Positions 28,078-35,510 of a DNA stretch of 64,000 nucleotides are shown in pieces; position 1 is the stretch's first letter; every line of letters starts with the position of its first letter. Source of the DNA: an uncultured Acidobacteriia bacterium. GTDB lineage: Bacteria; Acidobacteriota; Terriglobia; Bryobacterales; Bryobacteraceae. The stretch covers positions 89,304 to 153,303 of the forward strand of contig CAIVPR010000098.1 of NCBI GenBank assembly GCA_903907865.1, given 5' to 3'. A program made the position numbers and the translations under genes. The notes under the pieces were generated by a model. That model was given only the letters and a program-made list of their open reading frames with translations, was not told where the DNA came from and did no database searches.

Positions 28078-28308
28078 GTGTCCTTCTTCGAGGATTTCAT
28101 TCGCGCCGCGTGGCCTGTCGCAGCGGCGTTGTTCGTAGCCTACCTTCTCTATTGCCTGCAACAGCTCTTGCTGAGGCGTCCGTGTTGGCGTTGCAATACT
28201 CCTCTTTTTCCTGGCCGCAAGCAAAAGCACATGTTGGGATTCTTGCCGTTGGTCCAATGCGAGCGCTGCGGTGCATGGCGCGGTGACATTCTCAAGCCCA
28301 GGCAGTAA
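28078..28308 (+). CDS. Small membrane protein with zinc-ribbon cysteines
   Basis: 76 residues from a GTG start. A hydrophobic helix ('AAWPVAAALFVAYLLYCLQQ', about 9-28) is followed by 'RRPCWRCNTPLFP' and 'LVQCERCGAWRGD', that is C-x2-C and C-x2-C spaced by about 22 residues, a typical zinc ribbon. I know no named family for it. The start matches the promoter described just upstream and would be leaderless. The next gene as called overlaps its end by 38 bases. Confidence 0.55.
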   Translation: MSFFEDFIRAAWPVAAALFVAYLLYCLQQLLLRRPCWRCNTPLFPGRKQKHMLGFLPLVQCERCGAWRGDILKPRQ

Positions 28309-29332
28309 ACTGCACTCCCGTCGAATCGTTGTCGTAGGTGGCGGCTTGGCGGGCCACAGGATCGCTTTTGCCCTCCAGCACGAGGCGCACGTTACGCTGG
28401 TCGATCCCAAGGATTACTTCGAGATCCCCATGGCTGTTCCCCGGCTATTGGTGGAGCCTTCGCGGACGCCGGAAGCACTGCTCCCCTACGCCGAATTCCT
28501 CCCTGCCGTCGAACACGTCCGCGACCGGGTTGTTTCCGTCCAGCCGGGTCTTGTCCGGCTCTCGTCCGGTGTCGCCATCCCCTACGACAATCTGGTGCTG
28601 GCAACAGGTTGCGCCTACCCAACCGACGTCCTGAAGGCAGTCGAAGGCGGCCTCGACGCGCGCCGGGTGCACTTCGAGGATCTCGCGGCTAGGCTCCGCG
28701 CTGCCCGACGGATCCTGATTGTTGGCGGAGGCCCGGTCGGCGTGGAGATCGCGGGCGAGATCGCACAGGATCTCCCCGGCCGCGAGGTCCGCCTCATCCA
28801 GCGCGGAAAGTACCTGATCCCTTCCCTCGCACCCGGCCCATCGAAGTACGCCCGCGATCACCTTCGGAAGCACGGGGTCGAGGTGGTCTTTGGCCGCGAT
28901 GTCGCGGATTCTGATATTGCCACCGCGGACCTGGTCCTCTGGTGCGCCGGGTATGGCCTCGACACTTCGTACCTCCGCGACTATCCCGGAAAGGTGTTGG
29001 ACGAATTCGGACGCGTTCTGGTCGACCCATACCTGCGCATGACGGGCACGGAAAACGTCTTCGTCGCGGGCGATATCACCGCACTGCCCGAGCCCAAACT
29101 GGGCATCTGGGCCGGACGACACGCCGCGGTCATCATCGAAAACCTGCGCAATCCCCGAAAGCTGAAAGCCTACAAGCCCGCGACCGGTAACAAGACGATG
29201 CTGGTAACCCTGGGCCGTCGCCACGGCACAGGCCACGCCCCTTTTGGTGATTTCACGAACTCCTGGCTGGCGAGAAAATTCAAAGCCACCGACATGTTCA
29301 TCGGCAAATACCGCAAGGCCGTCGGGCTCTGA
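28271..29332 (+). CDS. FAD-dependent NAD(P)H oxidoreductase, FSP1/NDH-2-like
   Basis: 353 residues with two dinucleotide folds: 'RIVVVGGGLAGHRIA' (FAD) at the N-terminus and 'RILIVGGGPVGVEIAGEIA' (NAD(P)H) in the middle, then 'NVFVAGDIT' near the C-terminus, which contacts FAD. The layout and 'IPYDNLVLATGCAYP' are those of type II NADH dehydrogenase relatives, and most of the AIFM2/FSP1 group that reduces quinones. The C-terminal 'WLARKFKATDMFIGKYRKA' could bind the membrane. There are no redox-active CxxC residues, so it is not a disulfide reductase. The start is uncertain: the ATG at 28271 overlaps the previous gene, while conserved sequence begins about 17 residues later. Confidence 0.8.
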   Translation: MHGAVTFSSPGSKLHSRRIVVVGGGLAGHRIAFALQHEAHVTLVDPKDYFEIPMAVPRLLVEPSRTPEALLPYAEFLPAVEHVRDRVVSVQPGLVRLSSGVAIPYDNLVLATGCAYPTDVLKAVEGGLDARRVHFEDLAARLRAARRILIVGGGPVGVEIAGEIAQDLPGREVRLIQRGKYLIPSLAPGPSKYARDHLRKHGVEVVFGRDVADSDIATADLVLWCAGYGLDTSYLRDYPGKVLDEFGRVLVDPYLRMTGTENVFVAGDITALPEPKLGIWAGRHAAVIIENLRNPRKLKAYKPATGNKTMLVTLGRRHGTGHAPFGDFTNSWLARKFKATDMFIGKYRKAVGL

Positions 29333-29380
29333 ATCCGTGGCTCGGTAACGTGTTGATTCCGCCGAGCCGCGCGCGCTAGC

Positions 29381-30229
29381 TCACGCGCCAGGCGGCATGG
29401 TGATCTTGCGGATGCTTTCGTTGATCGCGTCCTGGTCGAAAACCTTCTTCCAATCTTCACGGAAAATGCTGCGCTTGGCCTCGGCGATGGCCTTCATCGC
29501 CCCGTCCGAGAACGTCGCGCCCGGGAAGAGCTGGAACACGATCCCCAGTTCCACCTTCAAGTGGCCGAGCAGGAAGTCGCGCGCGGCCGCCTCGGGCACG
29601 CCCATGCCGACCGCGTGGTCCATCGCCTCCCGCACAATCGTCAGGCACGTCCCGAGCACGGTTTCAGACAGCACCGGCTCCAAGATCGCCATGTGCTCCG
29701 CCGTGCAACGGTGCGAATCGCCGACCGGCGCGTAGATCGCCCGTGCAATCGCCTCGCCCTTCGTATAGTCCTCCTCGGGCCCCTGCACCAGCGAGCAGAC
29801 GATGTTTTGCCGAGCCTTGGTACCGCCGAAGAAATCAAGCTGCGCTTCGGGGTCAGTCTCGCCTCCGAAGACGGAAGGATGGCAGGGGTGCGTAACGAAA
29901 TACGTTAAGTCGTCGCGCTGCGGGAGGTCGCCCGCCAAAGGGGCGGCGATGTCCAGCGCCATCAGCATCATGCCGGGACGGAAATGGTCGTTGAGGGCGG
30001 TCGCCACCTGCCGGATCCGGTTGTCGGGAAGCGCCAGGATCACCACGTCGGCCCCGTCGACCGCATCCTCCGGCGACACGGCGGTCACCCCGCGTTGTGC
30101 CAACGCTGCGCGGCCCCGATCCGCCACTTCCGCGTGGAGCACGGTGTAGTCCGTCTTGAGCAGGTTGTCCGTGATGCGGCAGCCCATCTTGCCGCCCGCG
30201 CCCAACAGGGCGATTCTCGTGGAGTTCAT
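29381..30229 (-). CDS. 6-phosphogluconate dehydrogenase-like protein, probable D-apionate oxidoisomerase
   Basis: 282 residues. The N-terminal Rossmann fold is 'RIALLGAGGKMGCRITDNL', with 'VVILALPDNRI'; the C-terminal all-helical domain is of the 6PGDH/PGDH_C type. It begins at ATG 30229, overlapping the DUF1537 kinase stop by four bases. ApnO, the D-apionate oxidoisomerase of D-apiose catabolism (D-apionate to 3-oxo-isoapionate with NAD), belongs to this superfamily and is encoded with OiaK and a RuBisCO-like enzyme, exactly the neighbours seen here. The assignment is by family and context; a reductase for a different four- or five-carbon acid sugar is possible. The ATG is preferred over upstream frame extension, which lies inside the kinase gene. 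Confidence 0.68.
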   Translation of the reverse strand: MNSTRIALLGAGGKMGCRITDNLLKTDYTVLHAEVADRGRAALAQRGVTAVSPEDAVDGADVVILALPDNRIRQVATALNDHFRPGMMLMALDIAAPLAGDLPQRDDLTYFVTHPCHPSVFGGETDPEAQLDFFGGTKARQNIVCSLVQGPEEDYTKGEAIARAIYAPVGDSHRCTAEHMAILEPVLSETVLGTCLTIVREAMDHAVGMGVPEAAARDFLLGHLKVELGIVFQLFPGATFSDGAMKAIAEAKRSIFREDWKKVFDQDAINESIRKITMPPGA

Positions 30230-31518
30230 TCTTGTATTCCTTTTCGTACGTTCTCGAAGAAGTGCGCCGGTCCGACCTGCCCGCCCTTGAGGACCAGTTC
30301 GATCCCGTCCAGTGTCAGTTGGGACGAAGGCGGATCCTCGGAGTGCGCCCGGCACAGCGGTGCGCCTGGCGAAAGCAGTCCGGCGAAAGTCAGAGCCTGC
30401 ACACCCAACTGGGCCACGGCATGGCTGGAAGTATCGCCGCCGGCGACCACCGCGCGCCGCACTCCCGACCGGCGGAGCACCTCTGCCAGCAAGCTTCCAA
30501 GATATCGCCCCAGCGCCTCTCCCTTCGGGTCCCCGCGCCTGTCGCCCGGTCCGAGCGCGGAATACAGCACCACCCCGGGCCCGTTTTCAATTTCGGACAG
30601 CGCTGTTTCAAGGTATTGGTGGATATCCGTGGCCTCCACGTCCACCCGGATTCCTGCGTACCCGTTCGCGAGAGCCCATTCGATCTGGGTGCCGGTCGCA
30701 GGCGAGCAGCTGCCGCTGACCACGATCAATTTCTCCGTTGGAGTTGCTTGAACGGGTTCGAAGTCCGACGCCACCAGCCCGGCATCCCGCCAGTGCATCA
30801 TCAACGCATGCGTCAAGCCTGAACTGCCGACGCAGAATCCGACCGCGTTCTCCCACACCAGTCGCCCAACTTCGCGAATCGATTCCGGCCCCAGCCCGTC
30901 GAACAGCACGGCGTCGTTCGTCCCAGCCGCCTGAGCCAGAACGCCGTCGGCCACACCGGCTTCCAAGGCGCAAATGTCGACCAGTCCAATCCGCATTGCA
31001 GTCTGCCGCGCCAGGTGTAGCCGCAGGTCGGCCTCGTCCATGGGGGTCACCGGATGGCGACTCATGGCGGGGTGCCGGTCGATCCGGTGGATTGCCCCGC
31101 TTCCAGCCGCGAAGAGGTTCCCGAACAGAACGTAGCGCTTCAAGTGCGGTGCTGCGACCGCTAACGGCACCCACCGGTTGCCGAATACGCCCCGTCCGAG
31201 CTCCATCGCCCGACCAACGTTGCCGTACTGCGGGGAACTGTCGAACGTGGAGCAGACCTTGTACTGGCACAGCGGCGCGCCGTACCCCCGAAGGTTTTCG
31301 AAGACCTGCGGCAGGTGTGCGTCCATCCACTCCGGTCCCCGGCTGCGGCTTTCGCCCGCGATGCCGATGGCGCGGCAGTCCGGGAATTTAGCGAGCAGGC
31401 GCGCGTCGGGCGGGCCCAGAAACAGCACCGTTTCCACGCCCTGGGACGCCAAGGCCTCGAGCGCGTCGGTGGACCCGGTGAAATCGTCGCCGTAGAAGCA
31501 AAAAAGAGGCCCAATCAT
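30226..31518 (-). CDS. DUF1537 acid-sugar kinase, probable 3-oxo-isoapionate kinase
   Basis: 430 residues with both DUF1537 halves. N-terminal substrate domain: 'FCFYGDDFTGSTDALEAL', 'QYKVCSTFDSSPQYGN'. C-terminal nucleotide domain: 'LIVVSGSCSPATGTQIEWA', 'AVVAGGDTSSHAVAQLG' and 'LVLKGGQVGPAHFF'. Known members phosphorylate four-carbon acid sugars (OtnK, DtnK, LtnK) or 3-oxo-isoapionate (OiaK). Overlaps of four bases with the RuBisCO-like gene upstream and the dehydrogenase gene downstream show a single transcript. The neighbouring RuBisCO-like protein favours OiaK, because threonate/erythronate clusters instead carry aldolase-like OtnC/OtnI or PdxA2. Specificity is inference. Confidence 0.8.
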   Translation of the reverse strand: MIGPLFCFYGDDFTGSTDALEALASQGVETVLFLGPPDARLLAKFPDCRAIGIAGESRSRGPEWMDAHLPQVFENLRGYGAPLCQYKVCSTFDSSPQYGNVGRAMELGRGVFGNRWVPLAVAAPHLKRYVLFGNLFAAGSGAIHRIDRHPAMSRHPVTPMDEADLRLHLARQTAMRIGLVDICALEAGVADGVLAQAAGTNDAVLFDGLGPESIREVGRLVWENAVGFCVGSSGLTHALMMHWRDAGLVASDFEPVQATPTEKLIVVSGSCSPATGTQIEWALANGYAGIRVDVEATDIHQYLETALSEIENGPGVVLYSALGPGDRRGDPKGEALGRYLGSLLAEVLRRSGVRRAVVAGGDTSSHAVAQLGVQALTFAGLLSPGAPLCRAHSEDPPSSQLTLDGIELVLKGGQVGPAHFFENVRKGIQE

Positions 31519-32810
31519 TGTTTCCCTGTTTGGGTTCCGAACGTCTCCATCGCTTCCCGCAGTTCCCGATTCTCCCTCGCCGCCACCTCAATCGGAATCC
31601 CCGCCAGGGCCGCGTCCCAAGCCTGATGGATCGCCCGCACTCCGGCACCGATCCCGCCCGGATGCCCCATGATCCCGCCGCCGCACGCGAAGATAAGGTC
31701 CGTCGACCCCAGCGCAGCCCACGTGCCCGCAGCCTGCTTCACCGACTGCCCCGACGAAAATACCGGCATGATCTCGCAGCCGCGTCCCGGCACGTCGAAC
31801 ATCGGCGTCAAGCACTCGCGCGCCGACGCGATGACGGACGCGTCGTCCTCGCAGAACTTGTTCGAAAGCCCGTTCACATGTAGGTGGTCCACGCCCGCCA
31901 ACCGGTACAGCTTCTGGTAGGCGATGTAGCTCATCCCGATAGCGGGCGAACGCCCGTAGATCCCCCAACCGTTGCGGTGCCCGTGGATTGCGACCGCGGA
32001 CCGCTTCCGCAGAGCCACCACCGCGGGCAGGCCGACCGAATTCAGGCTCACCATGGCGCAAGTTCCTTCAAGCTCCGCCACCGTCTCCAGCCGTTCCAGC
32101 ATTTCGTCCATGTCGCCTGTGATGTTGCAGGCGTACATCACCATGCGGCCGGTGCGGTCGCGGTGTCGCCGCAGCACTTCCAGCACTGCGGCCGACCGTT
32201 CGGCGAAAGGGCAATGCGGACCGTCGGCTTGAAGTTCGTCGTCCTTGATGAAATCGATGCCGCCTTCGGCAAGCGCATCCACCATTTCGGCCGTTGCGGA
32301 CGGGGACAACCCGACGCTCGGCTTGATGATCGTTCCCACCAGGGGACGCTGCGGAACACCGGTCAGCCGACGTGTCCCCGGCACGCCGAACTGCGGGCCG
32401 CGGTACTTCGTCAGGAACACGTCCGGCAGCGTGATGTCGAGTAGCTTCAGACCGGAGAACGGCTTCAGTTCGAAGAGATTCCCGGCAACTGTGGCAACCA
32501 AGTTCGGCAGCGACGGCCCCATGTTTTCGATGGGCCAAGACAGTGCGACTTCCGCCCGCCGCCACTTGCCGTCGAAGTCCCGTTTGGGCGTCCCGGCCCC
32601 TGGCAACGAGGGTGCGTTCACGGGCTCCAACTCGCGGATCGATTCCATCCGAGCGCCGTGGGCCTCCTTCAACTCCGCCGTCTCGCCCGCTACTTTGATG
32701 AAGGTACCGCTGGACTGCTCGCCCGCCATCACCTCCGCGGCGTACTCCAAGGGGTACGCGGTCTCGATCCAGTAGCGCGCATGGACGCGGGTCTTCGCGG
32801 AATCAGCCAT
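31515..32810 (-). CDS. RuBisCO-like protein (form IV), probable OiaX or OiaT
   Basis: 431 residues, full RuBisCO large-subunit length. Metal-binding residues are intact: 'GIDFIKDDE' has the carbamylated lysine K189 with D191 and E192. Also conserved are K163 in 'GTIIKPSVGLS', H276 in 'IHGHRNGWG', loop-6 K318 in 'NGLSNKF', and 'FSSGQS' (352-357). 'KPS' replaces the 'KPK' of true RuBisCO, and the sequence around loop 6 differs, so carbon fixation is not expected. With a DUF1537 kinase and a 6PGDH-like enzyme the pattern is the D-apionate pathway, in which OiaX decarboxylates 3-oxo-isoapionate 4-phosphate and OiaT splits it to 3-phosphoglycerate and glycolate. No erythrulose-phosphate isomerase lies here, which slightly favours OiaT. 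First gene of the operon. Confidence 0.83.
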   Translation of the reverse strand: MADSAKTRVHARYWIETAYPLEYAAEVMAGEQSSGTFIKVAGETAELKEAHGARMESIRELEPVNAPSLPGAGTPKRDFDGKWRRAEVALSWPIENMGPSLPNLVATVAGNLFELKPFSGLKLLDITLPDVFLTKYRGPQFGVPGTRRLTGVPQRPLVGTIIKPSVGLSPSATAEMVDALAEGGIDFIKDDELQADGPHCPFAERSAAVLEVLRRHRDRTGRMVMYACNITGDMDEMLERLETVAELEGTCAMVSLNSVGLPAVVALRKRSAVAIHGHRNGWGIYGRSPAIGMSYIAYQKLYRLAGVDHLHVNGLSNKFCEDDASVIASARECLTPMFDVPGRGCEIMPVFSSGQSVKQAAGTWAALGSTDLIFACGGGIMGHPGGIGAGVRAIHQAWDAALAGIPIEVAARENRELREAMETFGTQTGKQ

Positions 32811-32819
32811 CGGGGGCCA

Positions 32820-32936
32820 TCATAGCAGCCACCGGGTGGCGTCCTGAACGCACTCGCACGGACTGGCAGAGCAGAGAATCTGACCCTCGGCGTCAGTTAG
32901 CCATACAGCAACGCGCGATTTCGCGGAACCGGCCAT
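32820..32936 (-). other. 38-codon reading frame echoing the RuBisCO-like N-terminus
   Basis: Nine bases before the RuBisCO-like gene lies a short frame starting 'MAGSAKSRV', close to that protein's own start 'MADSAKTRV', also at DNA level over about 25 bases; similarity stops after that. It then reads 'AVWLTDAEGQILCSASPCEC' and ends in TGA. It could be a partial duplication fossil of the gene start, an upstream reading frame that influences translation of the cassette, or chance. I see no ribosome binding site that decides this. Confidence 0.3.
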
Positions 32937-33016
32937 TGGAGTATCGAACGCAGCCGGGTGCCGAATCCGCTCCTCTCGAGGGATAGTCGGACTTGGACGG
33001 CCCTGTCGCATCTACA

Positions 33017-34120
33017 ATGGCAGTATCCATGCTCCTGGAACGCATCACGCTCAAAAATCTGTTGTCCTTCCAGGACGCGACGTTGGAATTGCGTCCGCTC
33101 AATATCCTCATTGGCGAAAACACAGCCGGCAAGAGCAATCTGATCGAAGCGATATCGCTGCTGCAAGCCGCGCCCACGGACCTTCGATCCGCAATCCTCC
33201 GTGGCGGGGGTGTAAGGAATTGGGTCTCCTTGCGTGCTCCGTCTCCGGTAGCGGAAATTCGTTGCAGCGTGCGCTACGATTTGTCGGACGACCGCACAGC
33301 CGCCTATCAGCTTGAGATGTCGGAATCCGCCGGTTTCATTGTTTCCGAGGCGATCTTCAATTCAGCGGGCGACTTGGCACTATCCCGCGTCGGCAACGCC
33401 ATGTTGGATCCGTCCGGCTCATTGCTCGCGATGCACAAGAGTTTCAACGATCCAACTCCCACGACGGCAATCGGCCAGAAGTTCCAGCGGATCCGAATCT
33501 ACCGGGAGTTTCAAACGGGCCCGCGCTCCGGCAGTCGCCATGGTACCTCGACATCCGTCCCCGGCGACTTCCTCGCCGAGGGTGCCGACAACTTGGCGCT
33601 TGTACTGCACGGACTGGATTTTCACAACGTGATGCAGCGGGTAATGACCTATGTGAATCGGTTTTCGGACCGAATCCGAGGTGTAAAGGTTGGACTGGAT
33701 CAGGGCGTCGCCCAAACACATCTGTCCGAATCGGGCCTCCTCAGGAACTTGCCAGCGGTTCGGATGTCCGACGGGACGTTGAAGTTCCTTTGCCTCATGT
33801 CAGTCTTGTTGCATCCCGACCCGCCCCCGTTGATTTGCATTGACGAGCCTGAGCAAGGTTTGCACCCTGACGCCGTCAGAATTGTCGCCGATGCCTTGCG
33901 GGAGGCGTCTGAAAGAAGCCAGATCATAGTAACCACACACTCCGAAGCCCTTGTCGATGCATTTTCCGACGCACCCGAGGCCGTGGTTGTTTGCGAACGC
34001 GATGCCGCGGGCGGAACCCAGTTCCGGCGCTTGTCGGCGGAAAAGTTGGAGTTGTGGCTTGAAAAGTACAGCTTGGGCCAGCTTTGGCGCAACGGGGAGA
34101 TCGGTGGTACCCGGTGGTGA
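33017..34120 (+). CDS. AAA/OLD-like ATPase (AAA15/AAA21 type), probable defence component
   Basis: About 367 residues. 'ITLKNLLSFQDATLEL' opens the SMC/RecF-like fold. 'ILIGENTAGKSNLIEAI' is Walker A, 'LPAVRMSDGTLKFLCLMSVL' the signature region, 'PLICIDEPEQGLHPDAV' the Walker B with catalytic Glu, and 'IIVTTHSEALVDAF' the H-loop. The middle is a variable coiled region. Stand-alone ATPases of this type partner a small nuclease or effector in several anti-phage systems. The GTGA overlap with the following DUF4276 gene shows the pair. The start could also be ATG 33029; a TACAAT hexamer (33013-33018) overlaps the first ATG and would suit the second. Confidence 0.82.
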   Translation: MAVSMLLERITLKNLLSFQDATLELRPLNILIGENTAGKSNLIEAISLLQAAPTDLRSAILRGGGVRNWVSLRAPSPVAEIRCSVRYDLSDDRTAAYQLEMSESAGFIVSEAIFNSAGDLALSRVGNAMLDPSGSLLAMHKSFNDPTPTTAIGQKFQRIRIYREFQTGPRSGSRHGTSTSVPGDFLAEGADNLALVLHGLDFHNVMQRVMTYVNRFSDRIRGVKVGLDQGVAQTHLSESGLLRNLPAVRMSDGTLKFLCLMSVLLHPDPPPLICIDEPEQGLHPDAVRIVADALREASERSQIIVTTHSEALVDAFSDAPEAVVVCERDAAGGTQFRRLSAEKLELWLEKYSLGQLWRNGEIGGTRW

Positions 34121-34728
34121 AGGTCCGGGTCTATTTCGAGGGCAGCAACCAGTTGCGCCAAGGCTTCAAGGCTTTCCTGATGAAGTGTGCGGGACAGACT
34201 GGGCGATCACACTTCGACTTGGAAGTGGTGGCTGCCCAGAATGAGCCGATTGAGGACTTCCAACTTGCTTTGCAGACGCATGCCGACTCTACGGTCCTCC
34301 TCTTGCTTGACTCGGAAGAGCCACTGGACGCCAAATGTGTCAACCTGAAGCGCATCAAGCGACTCCGAGGAATCAATAGGAACCACATCTTCTGGATGGT
34401 CCAACTAATGGAGGCTTGGTTCTTGGCCGATCACCATGCACTGCAAACGCACTTCAAACGGGACTTTCGGCACGACGTCCTCCCGCAGCACGTTGACGTC
34501 GAGACGATTCCCAAACAGCTTGTACTGAAAGGGCTGAAGGAGTTAGCACGCAAACGGAAGAAGGGTGCGTACCATAAGGTTCAGGACGGCAGTGCTCTCC
34601 TGAATCTGATCGATCCGGTTGCCGTTGCCAGTCGCGCGCCCGAATGCCGACGCCTTTGCCAAACACTCCAAGCGCTAGCGGCGGTAAATAAGCCAACGAT
34701 CCCCGGGTTGTACCCACCCCACCGATAG
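34117..34728 (+). CDS. DUF4276 family protein, TOPRIM-like partner of the ATPase
   Basis: About 203 residues from a GTG that overlaps the ATPase stop (GTGA); a GTG one codon earlier is equally good. 'VKVRVYFEGSNQLRQGFKAF' at the start and 'STVLLLLDSEEPLDA' about 60 residues later are the family landmarks, with 'HIFWMVQLMEAWFLAD' in the middle. The Glu in 'YFEG' and the acidic 'DSEE' are spaced like the Glu and DxD of TOPRIM nucleases such as those in OLD and RloB proteins. That fold link is my reading. DUF4276 genes commonly follow AAA ATPases, so a two-gene defence or abortive-infection module is likely, with this as the effector. Confidence 0.75.
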   Translation: MKVRVYFEGSNQLRQGFKAFLMKCAGQTGRSHFDLEVVAAQNEPIEDFQLALQTHADSTVLLLLDSEEPLDAKCVNLKRIKRLRGINRNHIFWMVQLMEAWFLADHHALQTHFKRDFRHDVLPQHVDVETIPKQLVLKGLKELARKRKKGAYHKVQDGSALLNLIDPVAVASRAPECRRLCQTLQALAAVNKPTIPGLYPPHR

Positions 34729-34731
34729 AAT
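34726..34731 (+). promoter_or_regulatory. -10-like hexamer before the aldolase gene
   Basis: TAGAAT overlaps the stop of the DUF4276 gene and ends eight bases before the ATG at 34740, predicting a leader of only a few bases. No -35 at proper spacing is seen. Confidence 0.25.
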
Positions 34732-34739
34732 AGTTCCCG

Positions 34740-35510
34740 ATGCATCCCAACGGGGCGAAAGCCCGCTTGAAGGCTGGCGGCACCGTCGTCGGCCCCTACG
34801 TCCGCCACGCCGACCCCGGACTCGCCGAAATCCTCTGCTACCTCGGCTTCGACTATCTCCTTTTCGACGGCGAACACGCCCCCATCGGTCCGCGCGAATG
34901 CGAAAACCTCGCCCGCGTCTGCGAGTTGACCGGCGTCACCTCCATCGCCCGCGTGCCCTCCAACCAGCCATGGATGATCGGCACCACCCTCGACACCGGC
35001 ATCCAGGGCATCCAGGTCCCCATGGTCAACTCCGCAGCCGAGGCCGAGGCCGCCATCCGCGCCGCCAAGTATTCGCCCGTCGGCAACCGCGGTCTCGCCG
35101 GTGCCCGCGCCGCCAATTTCGGCATGAAGCAGCCGTTCAGCTTCCCGGCCCACATCCAGCAATCCAACGACGAAACGCTCCTCATCCTGCAGGTCGAGAC
35201 CCAGGCCGCCATCGACAACCTGCCCGAAATCGTTGCGGTTGAGGGAGCCGACGTCATCTTCATCGGCCCTACCGACCTCTCGCTCTCCCTCGGCCATCCC
35301 GGTGACTTCAAACATCCCGTCGTCCAAGCCGCCTTCGAAAAGATCAGCGGCATCGTCAACGACTCCGGCAAGGCCCTCGGAGTCCTCGCCAACACCGTGG
35401 AAGGTTCGATCGAGTGGCGCGCGCGCGGAGCCCGCTACATCCTCACGGTTTTCGAGGCGCTGATGGCCCCCGTGATCCGCAGCTACATCCATACGGTCCG
35501 GGGCGAGTGA
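34740..35510 (+). CDS. HpcH/HpaI-family class II aldolase
   Basis: 256 residues, the standard length. 'GFDYLLFDGEHAPIGPRE' holds the catalytic histidine, 'TGIQGIQVPMVNSAAEAE' the central strand, 'LLILQVETQAAIDNL' the metal-binding Glu, and 'VIFIGPTDLSLSLGHPG' the metal-binding Asp. These metal-dependent aldolases cleave 2-keto-3-deoxy sugar acids or 4-hydroxy-2-oxo acids to pyruvate and an aldehyde. It overlaps an MFS carrier of the anion symporter type by four bases, which suggests uptake and cleavage of an acid sugar. It could share physiology with the apionate-type cassette 2 kb away on the other strand. Exact substrate unknown. Confidence 0.87.
   Translation: MHPNGAKARLKAGGTVVGPYVRHADPGLAEILCYLGFDYLLFDGEHAPIGPRECENLARVCELTGVTSIARVPSNQPWMIGTTLDTGIQGIQVPMVNSAAEAEAAIRAAKYSPVGNRGLAGARAANFGMKQPFSFPAHIQQSNDETLLILQVETQAAIDNLPEIVAVEGADVIFIGPTDLSLSLGHPGDFKHPVVQAAFEKISGIVNDSGKALGVLANTVEGSIEWRARGARYILTVFEALMAPVIRSYIHTVRGE

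Noticed and set aside
31515..32810. Carbon-fixing RuBisCO
   Set aside because: Although the carbamylated lysine and acidic ligands are kept, the KPS motif, altered loop 6 and neighbouring kinase/dehydrogenase point to a RuBisCO-like catabolic enzyme; no phosphoribulokinase or small subunit is near.
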